Source: Acinetobacter baumannii (lineage in GTDB: Bacteria > Pseudomonadota > Gammaproteobacteria > Pseudomonadales > Moraxellaceae). Taken from it: 64,000 bases of DNA. The notes under the pieces were generated by a model. The model was not told where the DNA came from. It worked only from the letters and a program-made list of their open reading frames with translations, and did not search any database. Below, piece by piece: positions 47,540 to 56,610 of the stretch. The DNA lies in assembly GCF_016508585.1 (NCBI RefSeq), contig NZ_JADVOP010000008.1, positions 1 to 64,000 of the forward strand, written 5' to 3'. The translations under genes and the position numbers were made by a program. The first letter of the stretch is position 1, and each line of letters begins with the position of its first letter.

Positions 47540-48088
47540 ATGAGTTTTTGCAGTGTTTGTGGTCATTCGACAATCGAAAAAATTCCTTTAGGTGATCAAA
47601 AAATCCGTAAAGTTTGTACGCACTGTGGCACCATTCATTATGTTAATCCTAAAGTTATTTGCGGCGCACTTGCCCTCTGGGAAGGTAAAGTTTTACTTTG
47701 TCGCCGTGCAATAGAGCCCCGTTATGGACTTTGGACATTACCAGCTGGATATATGGAACTGTTCGAAACCATGGAGCAAGGTGCAGCACGTGAAACGCGT
47801 GAAGAGTCAGAAGCAGAAGTGGACATCGAACAATTGTACTGTATGTATAATATTCCCCGTATTGGACAGATTTATGTGTTGTTTAAAACACAAATTAAAG
47901 ATGGTTTTTTTGGTGCTGGGGAAGAAACACTCGAAAGCCGATTATTTGAAGAACATGAAATCCCTTGGAATGATTTGGCATTTCCAAGCGTTGAACGTAC
48001 ATTACGCCATTATTTTGAAGATCGAAAAAATAATGTCTTTCCGATGCACCTCGAAACATTAGGAACACGTCTAGACCAAACAGGTTGA
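47540..48088 (+). CDS. Nudix hydrolase with N-terminal zinc ribbon
   Basis: 182 residues from ATG 47540 (MSFCSVCGHS). Upstream ATGs at 47507 and 47531 are in frame, and none has a strong ribosome binding site, so the start is uncertain. Two CxxC pairs (CSVCG and CTHCG) make a zinc ribbon, followed by PRYGLWTLPAGYMELFETMEQGAARETREESEAEV, a complete Nudix box. The layout recalls NADH pyrophosphatase NudC but is shorter. The substrate is probably a nucleoside diphosphate derivative. Confidence 0.82.
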   Translation: MSFCSVCGHSTIEKIPLGDQKIRKVCTHCGTIHYVNPKVICGALALWEGKVLLCRRAIEPRYGLWTLPAGYMELFETMEQGAARETREESEAEVDIEQLYCMYNIPRIGQIYVLFKTQIKDGFFGAGEETLESRLFEEHEIPWNDLAFPSVERTLRHYFEDRKNNVFPMHLETLGTRLDQTG

Positions 48089-48130
48089 CTATCAAAGTAT
48101 TTTATTTAGATTTACCTATACAGACAGCAT

Positions 48131-48164
48131 AAAAAATCCCCCAATCTCTATTGGGGGATTTTTT
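48131..48164 (+). terminator. Strong bidirectional terminator
   Basis: A perfect 15-bp stem (48131-48145 with 48150-48164) and CTCT loop has A/T runs at both ends. It lies between the convergent Nudix gene and filF and ends both units. Confidence 0.92.
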
Positions 48165-48176
48165 GTCACAGTGAGA

Positions 48177-50120
48177 TTATTTGGTTTTCACTGTATAACA
48201 TTGTGGCAAACTTACCGATAAAGTTCCTTGTTGACGCTTCGCCAACTCTTTTTGTTCAGGCGTGAGTTTATCTTTATTCGCATCTGTATTGTTATAGATT
48301 GCCTGATAAACTGCCTGTAAATTGACCCAAGTTGCCGTAATGGTTTTGTCTCCATCCCAACTGGTAATATTGACACCACTAGAAGTATTTTGCTCATTGA
48401 TCAATCGTTGAAGGTTTAAACGGATACCGCCAGACGACACTGAAGCTTTATTTAAATCATCGGTTGTGGTGCCGCTTGTTGGAGTAACGACCAATCTCTC
48501 ATTTAATCCCACCAAAGCACCATCAAGACTTCCAAAAACAGGATTCGCCAGAATCATACGCATTGTAATTGATTTTTCAATATCACCATTGATATAAGCC
48601 GTACCTGTCGTTCCCAGTCGATATTGTTGAACACCTGTTTCTTTATCAATGTACGTATTCGGATCGACATCCGAACAGGTATTTGAATTTAAAGCACCAT
48701 TTCGCCCCAAGTTAGTACGGATATCCCCATTTTCATCAATTACAATCCCTAATGTTTGGGTATTTGGGTTGACTTCTGGATTGGTAAAGTTAAATGTAAT
48801 ATTGGCATAGAGCGGGAAGTAATATTTTTCACCAGTTTTTACTGTATTTTTAGTCAGGAAAACTCTTCGGTCCAAGTAGTTCGCAGGATTGGTTTTATAA
48901 ATATCAATGCCACCTGAAAGCTGATCTCCAGCGAATGTCTGGCGCCACTTGCCATAAACCGTCGTATCTGTCGGTGCAGTGGTTGCACCAGTCGCACGCT
49001 TATACATATATTCGGTACCCGCCACATTGGTATTGTTCAGTAATGTACCTTGATAAATGCTCAGTTGATCTGTTGTTGTTTGATCTTTTTTGAATATCAA
49101 TGGATTGCTGATTTTTCGGGTTAATGGACTGATCCAACCTTGCTGTGGATTGACATCTAATTTTTGTGGAACCACTTGATTAAGTAACAGGAACTTTAAC
49201 AATGAATCAGCAATGGTGCTACCTTCGACTTTTTGCGGAACACCTATCCATTGCATTGCATAACCTGTGGTATAGCCTTGGCGATCCGTCACGAGATACA
49301 TATTGGCTATCGATTCGTTCTTGGTATTTAAGTCACTCTTCCCTGTAAAGCCTTGGATATCAACATTTGCTCCACTAAAAATCAGGAAGTTTGTAGAATA
49401 AATATTAACCAGCGACTGTTGAATCAAACGCTGGGCTGTTAACTGTGCCGAAGCATTATCGACAGTTTCAAGATTGAGCCATGGTTTTAATTTCTCGATG
49501 TAACTGCCATCAAGAAAATCGGCAACACCAATATCCGCAGGTAAATCTTTAAGGTTATTTTTTAAATTATCTGATAATTCGATAGGTTGAATATCCCCAA
49601 CTTGGTGAGTATTTTGCTCTACACCAATCGCTTGGAAAACGCGAACCAAGCCAACCATGACTTTAAAGGTGTCATCATTCATATCCATATTGGCTGGTGC
49701 TTTACCAGTCATGGCAGTTGCAATATCAATCAAACCAATTGCAGCAGGTTGTCCATTGACTTTTAGAGGGCGAATTTTGTTTAAATCTACCTCCCCCAAA
49801 ACAATTTTACGTTGTGATTCAGAACCCTGAATATAAAACTTTGCCTTGTCACCAATTAAGCAGCCTCCAGAAGCCAAACCACCTTCTAATTTGGTGGTGA
49901 AATGATTTCGGGTATCTGTACTACAATCAAAATTTAATCCAGTCACTGGATAATCAACATAAAAACCTAAACATTTTTCATAAGATGCATCACAGCCATT
50001 GGTATAAGTTACAATACCTTTGTACGGGTCTTCATTGACTGTTGAACTTTCACCACCACAACCAGTAAGTGCTAAACCTAAACTCGTTAAAACGAAAGGG
50101 GCTAATAATCTTTTTTTCAT
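48177..50120 (-). CDS. filF: FilF, predicted outer-membrane lipoprotein of the fil cluster
   Basis: 647 residues from ATG 50120 (MKKRLLAPFV), three bases after GGACGAG. The signal ends in a lipobox ALTGC with CGGES after it, so the Cys at about residue 21 should be lipidated. The mature protein is large and beta-rich, with several Cys in the first 100 residues (for example NGCDASYEKCLGFYVDYPV). It is the last gene of the filA-F order. The name FilF is used in Acinetobacter annotations as a putative pilus-assembly protein; the evidence for a pilus role is weak. Confidence 0.8.
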   Translation of the reverse strand: MKKRLLAPFVLTSLGLALTGCGGESSTVNEDPYKGIVTYTNGCDASYEKCLGFYVDYPVTGLNFDCSTDTRNHFTTKLEGGLASGGCLIGDKAKFYIQGSESQRKIVLGEVDLNKIRPLKVNGQPAAIGLIDIATAMTGKAPANMDMNDDTFKVMVGLVRVFQAIGVEQNTHQVGDIQPIELSDNLKNNLKDLPADIGVADFLDGSYIEKLKPWLNLETVDNASAQLTAQRLIQQSLVNIYSTNFLIFSGANVDIQGFTGKSDLNTKNESIANMYLVTDRQGYTTGYAMQWIGVPQKVEGSTIADSLLKFLLLNQVVPQKLDVNPQQGWISPLTRKISNPLIFKKDQTTTDQLSIYQGTLLNNTNVAGTEYMYKRATGATTAPTDTTVYGKWRQTFAGDQLSGGIDIYKTNPANYLDRRVFLTKNTVKTGEKYYFPLYANITFNFTNPEVNPNTQTLGIVIDENGDIRTNLGRNGALNSNTCSDVDPNTYIDKETGVQQYRLGTTGTAYINGDIEKSITMRMILANPVFGSLDGALVGLNERLVVTPTSGTTTDDLNKASVSSGGIRLNLQRLINEQNTSSGVNITSWDGDKTITATWVNLQAVYQAIYNNTDANKDKLTPEQKELAKRQQGTLSVSLPQCYTVKTK

Positions 50121-50130
50121 AATCTCGTCC

Positions 50131-51462
50131 TTACTGAATAACACTCAGCTTAATTTGTCCATGATTTGTTAACTGTTTATTTTCAACATCTATAGCTGAG
50201 GATAACGGTGTTAAAAATAGATAAGTCGCTTTTTCGGGTTTTCTCAACACACCTTCCATTGCGGCATATTGTAAATTGTTGTCATGAGATTCTTCATTTT
50301 TAAAGCCACTCACACCTTCGATTACACAGCCCTGTTCATCTAGAAATACAACTAAAGGCCAATAGTAGCTCTGTGTCTTGGAAGAGGATGCATAGGAAGT
50401 TAAAAGGATATTTTGTACCTGAGCATCTAATTTCACTACCTCATACGCAAAATGCTCTTTAATCGGAGCAACTGGCCATAAACCAATCTCTTGATTTTTA
50501 GATGATAAAGCTTTTGCTTTAAGTATTTTTTTACCTGAGAAACAGGCTTGTTCTAAATTATGAACCACTTCATCTTTAGGTAAACGGAAATAAGTTGAAG
50601 CGAGGACCACTGGTTTTTTTTCATCAGTTTCTGGATTGCCTCGAATACGGTTTAAGAGACTTGTACTGAGTCCTTTTTGGCGTTCAATGGTTTCATAACG
50701 TCCATGTACTGCGCCAATCTCTGGGGTCATATAAAATCGCTTTTTCCCCTCTAGGTTAAATTCACGATCTTCCAGATATTCATTATTTACATACTTTTCG
50801 CCATCAATGATGGTAAAGTTTTTGTCTTCAGTCTCTTGAATACTCTGCGTTTTAAGCACAGCTTTGGAAACTGGTGAGTTCTGAGTCGTTAAACTCTTTT
50901 GTTGTTTTTCGACTTGTTTAGCTTCATGTTGTGATTTAGCTATTTCAGCAGTTTTGGTTTCTGGAACAACTACAGCCTTTTTTTCTTGTTCATGTTTCTT
51001 TACTGAGGACGGAACAATCTGTGATGGTTGTGGTTGTGGTTGTGGTTGTGGTTGTGGTTGTGGTTGTGGTTGTGGTTGTGGTAAATCCTTAACCTTTTTT
51101 TGTTGCTTTGCTTGGATTTCCGATGAATGTTCAGTGAGGGATACGACTGATTTTTTTTGCTCTGGAGCACTTGTAGAAAGACGCTCAGGTTGAGTCATCT
51201 TTTCATTTTGTGCTGTATTGGATTGAGGTTGAATAGCCTCAACAGACTTTATCGTTTTGCTTTCATTCTTATGATTATTTTTTTGCTTAGTTTCAGGTTG
51301 TGTTGGTGATTCAGGTTTTTGAATAATCATCGGATGCCCATCAGGTCCGATAATGGTATAGAAACTGGATGCATAACAAGCTGATGTGGCTAGGCTAACA
51401 GTCAATGCTAGCCACAAAGAATTCAAAACTATTTTTTTTTCAGCTTTTAAACGCATTACCAT
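50131..51462 (-). CDS. filE: FilE, periplasmic protein with Pro-Gln repeat linker
   Basis: 443 residues. A signal peptide ends near CYASSF. From about residue 45 to 210 the chain is Lys/Gln/Pro-rich and low-complexity, including about nine Pro-Gln pairs (residues about 127-146) that could span the periplasm as TonB-type linkers do. The folded C-terminal half begins near EKYVNNEYLEDREFNLEGKK. The start overlaps the filD stop by seven bases, and filF begins ten bases after the end. Confidence 0.75.
   Translation of the reverse strand: MVMRLKAEKKIVLNSLWLALTVSLATSACYASSFYTIIGPDGHPMIIQKPESPTQPETKQKNNHKNESKTIKSVEAIQPQSNTAQNEKMTQPERLSTSAPEQKKSVVSLTEHSSEIQAKQQKKVKDLPQPQPQPQPQPQPQPQPQPSQIVPSSVKKHEQEKKAVVVPETKTAEIAKSQHEAKQVEKQQKSLTTQNSPVSKAVLKTQSIQETEDKNFTIIDGEKYVNNEYLEDREFNLEGKKRFYMTPEIGAVHGRYETIERQKGLSTSLLNRIRGNPETDEKKPVVLASTYFRLPKDEVVHNLEQACFSGKKILKAKALSSKNQEIGLWPVAPIKEHFAYEVVKLDAQVQNILLTSYASSSKTQSYYWPLVVFLDEQGCVIEGVSGFKNEESHDNNLQYAAMEGVLRKPEKATYLFLTPLSSAIDVENKQLTNHGQIKLSVIQ
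51025..51082 (-). repeat. Hexanucleotide repeat in filE
   Basis: A GGTTGT-type hexamer is repeated about nine times and encodes the Pro-Gln linker. Because the unit is six bases, copy-number change would lengthen or shorten the linker without a frameshift. Confidence 0.85.
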
Positions 51463-53120
51463 CTCGTTCTGTAATTGAGCCCTAGAATTGTGACTTTGGT
51501 ATTTGTTTTTACATTCAATCCAGCATATGGATTGAGCAGTAAGTTATCTACCCCTGTCTTATTCGATAAACTACTGGTGTTTGCAGGAATATTATCGCGG
51601 CTGCGTAGAAAGCCCACAGATAAATCAATATCGGTATCTTCATCAAAACGGTAACCCAAACCTAAACCGAATAACTGGGCATTATTAATCGGTACCATGG
51701 TATTTCTTTTATCATCAGGAATCGCACTTGCGCGAGGTTCATAACCTGCTCGAAGTTTTAAACGGTCATTTGCTGAATATTCCACACCAATTCCCCAACT
51801 CCATGGTGACTTAAAGCCAAGAGGGAAAGCCAATGAGGTATCTGTAACTTGATTGGATAAAAGTTTAGCAATTTTTAATGCTGAAATTTGGCGATCAAAT
51901 TCAAATTGGAATTTTTCCCACGCTTTAAAGTCCGTCCATCCAACATCAAAATTCACTTGTAAATCGGGTAAAACCTTATATTTTATCCCTGCTTGAAAAT
52001 GTGCTGGATATTCCAAATCCATTGCGATCAAACCAGATTCTGTCGGCGGTATATAACCAGGGAATCCTAGAATCGCAGCAAGAATCTGTCCGGTTGCAGA
52101 GGAGTTCAAACCTTTAATCAGTTCGCGTGGTGCGTTGGCATTGTCAATGAAATATTTACCTTTCATACGCATTTTTGCCGAGCTTTGATAGACCATACCA
52201 AAACCGAAATTCTCAGTTGGCTCCCACATGAGACCCAGGTTATAGCTTGGGCTAAGACTTTGCTCCAAAGACACCTGCATCTTTCCGAACTGCCCAAACG
52301 GATTCATTCCCTCATTGGCATTACAAATACCAAATAGCAAGAGATCGGTGATCATATTGGAGTTATTTCGGAATGGACCACAAACAGACTCATCCACCAT
52401 TCGCAATACACCGATCATTTCATTTGGGAAGCGTAAATCGGTCTTCAATGCCATCGCATTATATGACATCCCAATAGAAGCCCCCAAAGAGAGTTGATCA
52501 TTGACTTGATATGCGACAGAAGGTGATAGATATGTAATACGTTCAATGGCAACCTGTTGACCCATAAAGTTGCCGGGATTTTTATCTTCTGAACCAAATC
52601 CCGCCACCATAGGTGCATAAGCTGCCGTTGCATACGTTAATTTTGAACCTGGTGGATTATAGGAAACCCCACCTGTAGGCGCCAATACCGGCCAACCTGG
52701 TCCCAAATCCACAACTTTCTTTAAAATAGGAATATATAAACTTGCATATTCAACGTCACCACGTACAGAGTCTTTATAGTCCGTACATAAGCTGGAAGGA
52801 TTATCGGGGGCATCATTACAGATCAAAGGATCATCAGAATAACCAAATACGTTGTAGCCTGGTGGAGCAGAAAACTCCCGTTGAACATCAAAATTAGCAA
52901 TGATGCCCTGTACGTCTGTCTGTAGACCTTTGAGTTTAGTCAGCCCGGCCGGGTTAAAATGAATTGCACTAATTCCTGGCGGATCTGCGGTAACGGCATT
53001 CCCCATAGTCAATGAACGTATGTCTACAGATAGGTTAAGCCCTAAATGCGCAAATACTTGAGTTGAACACCCTGTTAATAAAATTGCTGTTACTAATGGG
53101 CGCAAACGTATGTTTTTCAT
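51456..53120 (-). CDS. filD: FilD, OmpP1/FadL-family outer-membrane protein
   Basis: 554 residues. The signal region ILLTGCSTQVFA has a lipobox-like Cys but is followed by HLGLNLSVDIRSLTMGNAVTADPPGISAIHFNPAGLTKLKG, the FadL/OmpP1 hatch pattern with the NPAG motif. Many amphipathic strands follow, ending YRTRW. FadL-type barrels import hydrophobic compounds. It sits between filC (12 bases upstream) and filE (overlapping), so it is co-transcribed. Confidence 0.82.
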   Translation of the reverse strand: MKNIRLRPLVTAILLTGCSTQVFAHLGLNLSVDIRSLTMGNAVTADPPGISAIHFNPAGLTKLKGLQTDVQGIIANFDVQREFSAPPGYNVFGYSDDPLICNDAPDNPSSLCTDYKDSVRGDVEYASLYIPILKKVVDLGPGWPVLAPTGGVSYNPPGSKLTYATAAYAPMVAGFGSEDKNPGNFMGQQVAIERITYLSPSVAYQVNDQLSLGASIGMSYNAMALKTDLRFPNEMIGVLRMVDESVCGPFRNNSNMITDLLLFGICNANEGMNPFGQFGKMQVSLEQSLSPSYNLGLMWEPTENFGFGMVYQSSAKMRMKGKYFIDNANAPRELIKGLNSSATGQILAAILGFPGYIPPTESGLIAMDLEYPAHFQAGIKYKVLPDLQVNFDVGWTDFKAWEKFQFEFDRQISALKIAKLLSNQVTDTSLAFPLGFKSPWSWGIGVEYSANDRLKLRAGYEPRASAIPDDKRNTMVPINNAQLFGLGLGYRFDEDTDIDLSVGFLRSRDNIPANTSSLSNKTGVDNLLLNPYAGLNVKTNTKVTILGLNYRTRW

Positions 53121-53132
53121 ACCTTACACTCC

Positions 53133-54323
53133 TTAGCGAGCTTTTTTCTTACCAAAGCCAATAATATCTAATGGGAAAGACAACCCAAGTGAAATATCTG
53201 GTGAATCTTCAGTTAAACCAATTCCCAACGTACCATTCACAATGGTTTCAGGATTTACACGCACACCCAGAGCAATCGAGAACATACCGCTTGACTGATT
53301 AGCAGCATCATATTTTTCACGTCCCCTTTCTGGGGTCGATGGATTTGCCTGATATGTAAATGAAGTATTCATATTAAATGATTGTTGATATGACATGGTC
53401 ATGGAGACATCATAGTTAAATGAATACGCGAAACCGAATGAGAAACCGCCTGTCATTCCAGGATCAAATTCTTCCAACACCCTTTGACCAAGCTGTTGCC
53501 CCCCCTGACCATTGGCATTACCACCGCCACGTACTTGATTTAAACCGGTTTCTTTAAATCCATAGTTGGCTGAAACTGAAGCAAATAATACAACAGGGTC
53601 AATATATTTTCGGGTACTTGCGCCAACACCCACAGAATAATAGCCCTTACCTGTGGAAAGGTCTGTATTCGGATTAATCTCGTATGGGCTATCACCTGTT
53701 TTTGTCGATACACTACCAAATAAAATCAGTGGTAAACGACCGGCTTTAAGCGGAAAAGGTTCCCAGCGCGCGCCTAGGTTGATATCTCCCAGACCTGCTG
53801 CCGTTGCATCTTTTAAGCTGTCTGATTTGGCAATAAAGGGCAAAGAAGCCGTAAACGTTAAGTTGTCTCTGACACCATATTGCACTGTAAAAGTATTGGT
53901 AATGGTATGACTTGCATCTTCATCTACACGAAGTTGGTAAGCAGTACCTTCATTAATACCCAAATTCAGTTGTGAATCGCGATAGTATGAATAATCCAAA
54001 TCATAGAAAGTTGATATTTCACCTTTTTTAATCAAGGAATACTGACGTTCATTGGATGTAAAAACTTCTTGCAAGTTCGTTTCTTGAGAAGCATCCCCTT
54101 CTTTCTTTTGTAATGCTTCAGCGGCTTGAGAGCCTGACTTTGGTGCTAAAGATTTTGTTTCATCCTTATTGATCTGTACTTCTTCTTTAGCTGGAACAGC
54201 TTGATCTACTGCTGTATCAGCACTTGCATCAACCTCAGTATTTGTTTCAGCCGCATATAAACTTCCGATTGCAAACTGAATACTCACTGCAAGTAAAGTT
54301 CTTTTCATCCATTGATTATTCAT
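53133..54323 (-). CDS. filC: FilC, predicted outer-membrane beta-barrel
   Basis: 396 residues from ATG 54323, five bases after AGGA. The signal ends near GSLYAAE; residues 25-90 are acidic and Ala/Glu-rich. From about 95 a barrel follows with alternating strands (YSLIKKGEISTFYDLDYSYYRDSQ, FTVQYGVRDNLTFTASLPF), similar to channel-forming transporter families. The second outer-membrane barrel in the cluster. Substrate unknown. Confidence 0.75.
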   Translation of the reverse strand: MNNQWMKRTLLAVSIQFAIGSLYAAETNTEVDASADTAVDQAVPAKEEVQINKDETKSLAPKSGSQAAEALQKKEGDASQETNLQEVFTSNERQYSLIKKGEISTFYDLDYSYYRDSQLNLGINEGTAYQLRVDEDASHTITNTFTVQYGVRDNLTFTASLPFIAKSDSLKDATAAGLGDINLGARWEPFPLKAGRLPLILFGSVSTKTGDSPYEINPNTDLSTGKGYYSVGVGASTRKYIDPVVLFASVSANYGFKETGLNQVRGGGNANGQGGQQLGQRVLEEFDPGMTGGFSFGFAYSFNYDVSMTMSYQQSFNMNTSFTYQANPSTPERGREKYDAANQSSGMFSIALGVRVNPETIVNGTLGIGLTEDSPDISLGLSFPLDIIGFGKKKAR

Positions 54324-54376
54324 ATTATTCCTATCCCAAAAAATCCAATTCAGTTATGTAATTTTTAGTCCATCTT

Positions 54377-55210
54377 TTACTTACGTTTATAATAGAGTCG
54401 TAGGTAGGTTGTAATTGGCTGATTATAGGTTGCTGACTTGGTATCTAGGTCAATTACTTTACGCATGGTTGATGCTTTATCTGCCAATCTATTGACGTAA
54501 TCTGTTGAATATTGAGCTTCTACCAAGGCATAGCGATTAATTGTTGCATCATCAACATGACGCATATCCGCCTCTTGTAAAGCCAACATATTCCGTTGTT
54601 GGTCTTTGGGCGCATTAATCATAAATAAAGTATTATTTTCCCAAACTTGCTTAAAGCGCTCCTGGTCAAAACTAATATTTCCTAATGCAGGGTCAGCCAC
54701 ATAGACTCGACCATCTTTATACGCTTTAAATACGACAAAATGTTTAAATCCTGCATAAGAAATCGGCACAATCACAGGTTGATTCTGATTAATTAAGTCT
54801 GTGAATTCTCCTCTAAAGCCTCCACTTTCATAACCAATTGCTGCAACAAAACGTTTCATGTCCAACAGCGAAAAACTTCGACGTTCGATAATACGATTGT
54901 ATTCCCCAAAACGTAATAAACCTTCCATGGTTTGCTGTTCTGTCAAATTTGTCCCAACATATCCATTCAGCAAGGTTGTGAGTGCCGCAGAGCCACAACT
55001 ATAGTCATATGCCTGACGCACGATACCTCGGAATTGATTTTCTAAAGCAGGTTTAATATGAACCATCTCACGATGATTTCGTGAAAATGATGGGTCCCGA
55101 GAATCCGCAAGCTCAGTGTAATAGACAGCATCCTTTGGCTTGGGTTTTACATCTAGTGCATGGTTGGCAAAATAGTACATTAATGCCGAACCTAAAGTAA
55201 TTTCTAACAT
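54377..55210 (-). CDS. filB: FilB, C39-type peptidase-like protein
   Basis: 277 residues from ATG 55210; TTG 55225 is an alternative and neither has a clear ribosome binding site. One N-terminal hydrophobic helix anchors or exports the protein. The papain-like C39 core is visible: VRQAYDYSCGSAALTTLLNGYVG gives the catalytic Cys near residue 77, and FKHFVVFKAYKDGRVYVADPALG the His and Asp. C39 domains cleave after double-Gly leaders, so FilB might process a small secreted substrate such as FilA. That is inference. Confidence 0.78.
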   Translation of the reverse strand: MLEITLGSALMYYFANHALDVKPKPKDAVYYTELADSRDPSFSRNHREMVHIKPALENQFRGIVRQAYDYSCGSAALTTLLNGYVGTNLTEQQTMEGLLRFGEYNRIIERRSFSLLDMKRFVAAIGYESGGFRGEFTDLINQNQPVIVPISYAGFKHFVVFKAYKDGRVYVADPALGNISFDQERFKQVWENNTLFMINAPKDQQRNMLALQEADMRHVDDATINRYALVEAQYSTDYVNRLADKASTMRKVIDLDTKSATYNQPITTYLRLYYKRK

Positions 55211-55370
55211 AATTTTAACTATCAAGTATCGGCAGTATTTTGCCTAAAGTGCTGATTTTATTTTTAGAGTGAACACTCTACTTCCCTGAAACTAGAAGAT
55301 ACCGTTTTTTGAAAAAAAAAACAGTCTTTTTTTGAACTTTTGTCGCTTTTACAAGGTTTTTTTGTAAAAA

Positions 55371-55398
55371 AAAGACGCATGCTCTGCATGCGTCTTTT
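55371..55398 (-). terminator. Terminator between filA and filB
   Basis: An 11-bp stem with AAAGACGCATG and CATGCGTCTTT arms and a short loop, followed on the minus strand by TTTTTTTT. It lies about 20 bases after the filA stop and would reduce transcription of filB-F relative to filA. Confidence 0.85.
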
Positions 55399-55416
55399 CA
55401 TATTTCTAGTGTTAAC

Positions 55417-56346
55417 TTAGTGACCAGCAATTGTAATCACAGCACCAGGTGTTGTACCTGCAGTACCGTTATAAACTTTCAAACCACTGATTGCTACATC
55501 ACCGATTGAAGCGGCTGAAGAACTACCCAATTGAATTTTTTGGATATAAATATCAGTCGGTTTGGTCATCGCCGTGATTTGCAATCCGTCAGCAGTTGCA
55601 CCATTCACACCTGCTGCACGAACAGCAATCGCAGCATCTGTAGATAAATTCGCAGAACCTGTATCTGTTAATTTAATAGAGCCAAGAACGATATCACCGC
55701 CACCACCAGTAGATGCATCATGTAATGATAGATTACTGATTGTTAAACCACCAGTCATGCTACCAGCCAGTTTGATCATTGCGCCTTGTGGCGTATTACC
55801 CAATTGAATGTTTGCAGCAGTTTTACCAGTCGTTAAAGTTAAACCATTTAAGATGGTCGCAGTACCAGTACCAACTTTATAAGGACTATTTGTAGTTGTA
55901 GCATCTACATCATTAACTTCGATTTTGCCCAAAGAAATATTTAGACCAGAAACCGCAGCACCAATATTTAGGAATGGACTACCACCATTACCATCAGTAT
56001 CAATAGTAATATCAGCTAAGTTATGGCTGCTTAACAAAGAGGCAGTATTTGCTGTTAATACAACATTGTTAATCGTGATTGCACCAGCTTTAGCTGTACC
56101 ACCTGTAATTGGTGTACCATCAGTAGCACCATTTACACCATCTGAAAGTTTAGCTGTTGCAGATAAGCCATCACCATCAAAAACATGAACTTTGGCAATA
56201 TCGACTTTCGATATCCCAATCCCTATGGAAATACCATCCTGACCAGTCGTTGCACTCAGTGCTGCATCATCCATTGCTTGCAGAGCCATTGCATTTGAGC
56301 TAACAGCAACAGCAGAAACTAAAGCAAGTTTAGTAAATAATTTCAT
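55417..56346 (-). CDS. filA: FilA, secreted DUF6160-type protein
   Basis: 309 residues from ATG 56346; 11 upstream codons are open but lack a signal. The signal peptide MKLFTKLALVSAVAVSSNAMA is followed by LQAMDDAALSATTGQDGISIGIGISKVDIAKVHVFDGDG, the motif shared by Acinetobacter FilA/DUF6160 proteins. The rest is Gly/Ala/Thr/Ser-rich with regular beta-strand patterning (INNVVLTANTAS, LTISNLSLHDAS), like a surface or fibre protein. Its own terminator suggests it is made in excess of the other Fil proteins, which would suit a structural subunit. Confidence 0.8.
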   Translation of the reverse strand: MKLFTKLALVSAVAVSSNAMALQAMDDAALSATTGQDGISIGIGISKVDIAKVHVFDGDGLSATAKLSDGVNGATDGTPITGGTAKAGAITINNVVLTANTASLLSSHNLADITIDTDGNGGSPFLNIGAAVSGLNISLGKIEVNDVDATTTNSPYKVGTGTATILNGLTLTTGKTAANIQLGNTPQGAMIKLAGSMTGGLTISNLSLHDASTGGGGDIVLGSIKLTDTGSANLSTDAAIAVRAAGVNGATADGLQITAMTKPTDIYIQKIQLGSSSAASIGDVAISGLKVYNGTAGTTPGAVITIAGH

Positions 56347-56610
56347 AGTCCGTACTCTCCCAAGAGCATTTTTTTTCATTTTTAACCACTCTCCGTAGTT
56401 CCCTGTTGTTTTTAGTTGTTTTACAACTTAGAACACCAATCCTTGAGTAGTCCGTTTTGCCCTTTTAAGTTAACTGGATGTTACTTTTTGTTCAACTGCT
56501 GTTTATCAAAAAGCTGATGAAACCGATAAACGGTAAACAGTTTTTTCACCTGAGTTTTCAGGTAGAATATCCCTGACCAATCTCTTTTTCTTTTTGAGTT
56601 CAATCTCCCT

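Noticed and set aside
51025..51082. Possible CRISPR or satellite repeat in filE
   Set aside because: Simple coding hexamer repeat; no spacer structure.
50954..51193. Plus-strand open frame rich in Cys-Gly
   Set aside because: It is the antisense shadow of the Pro-Gln repeat in filE; no ribosome binding site or homology.
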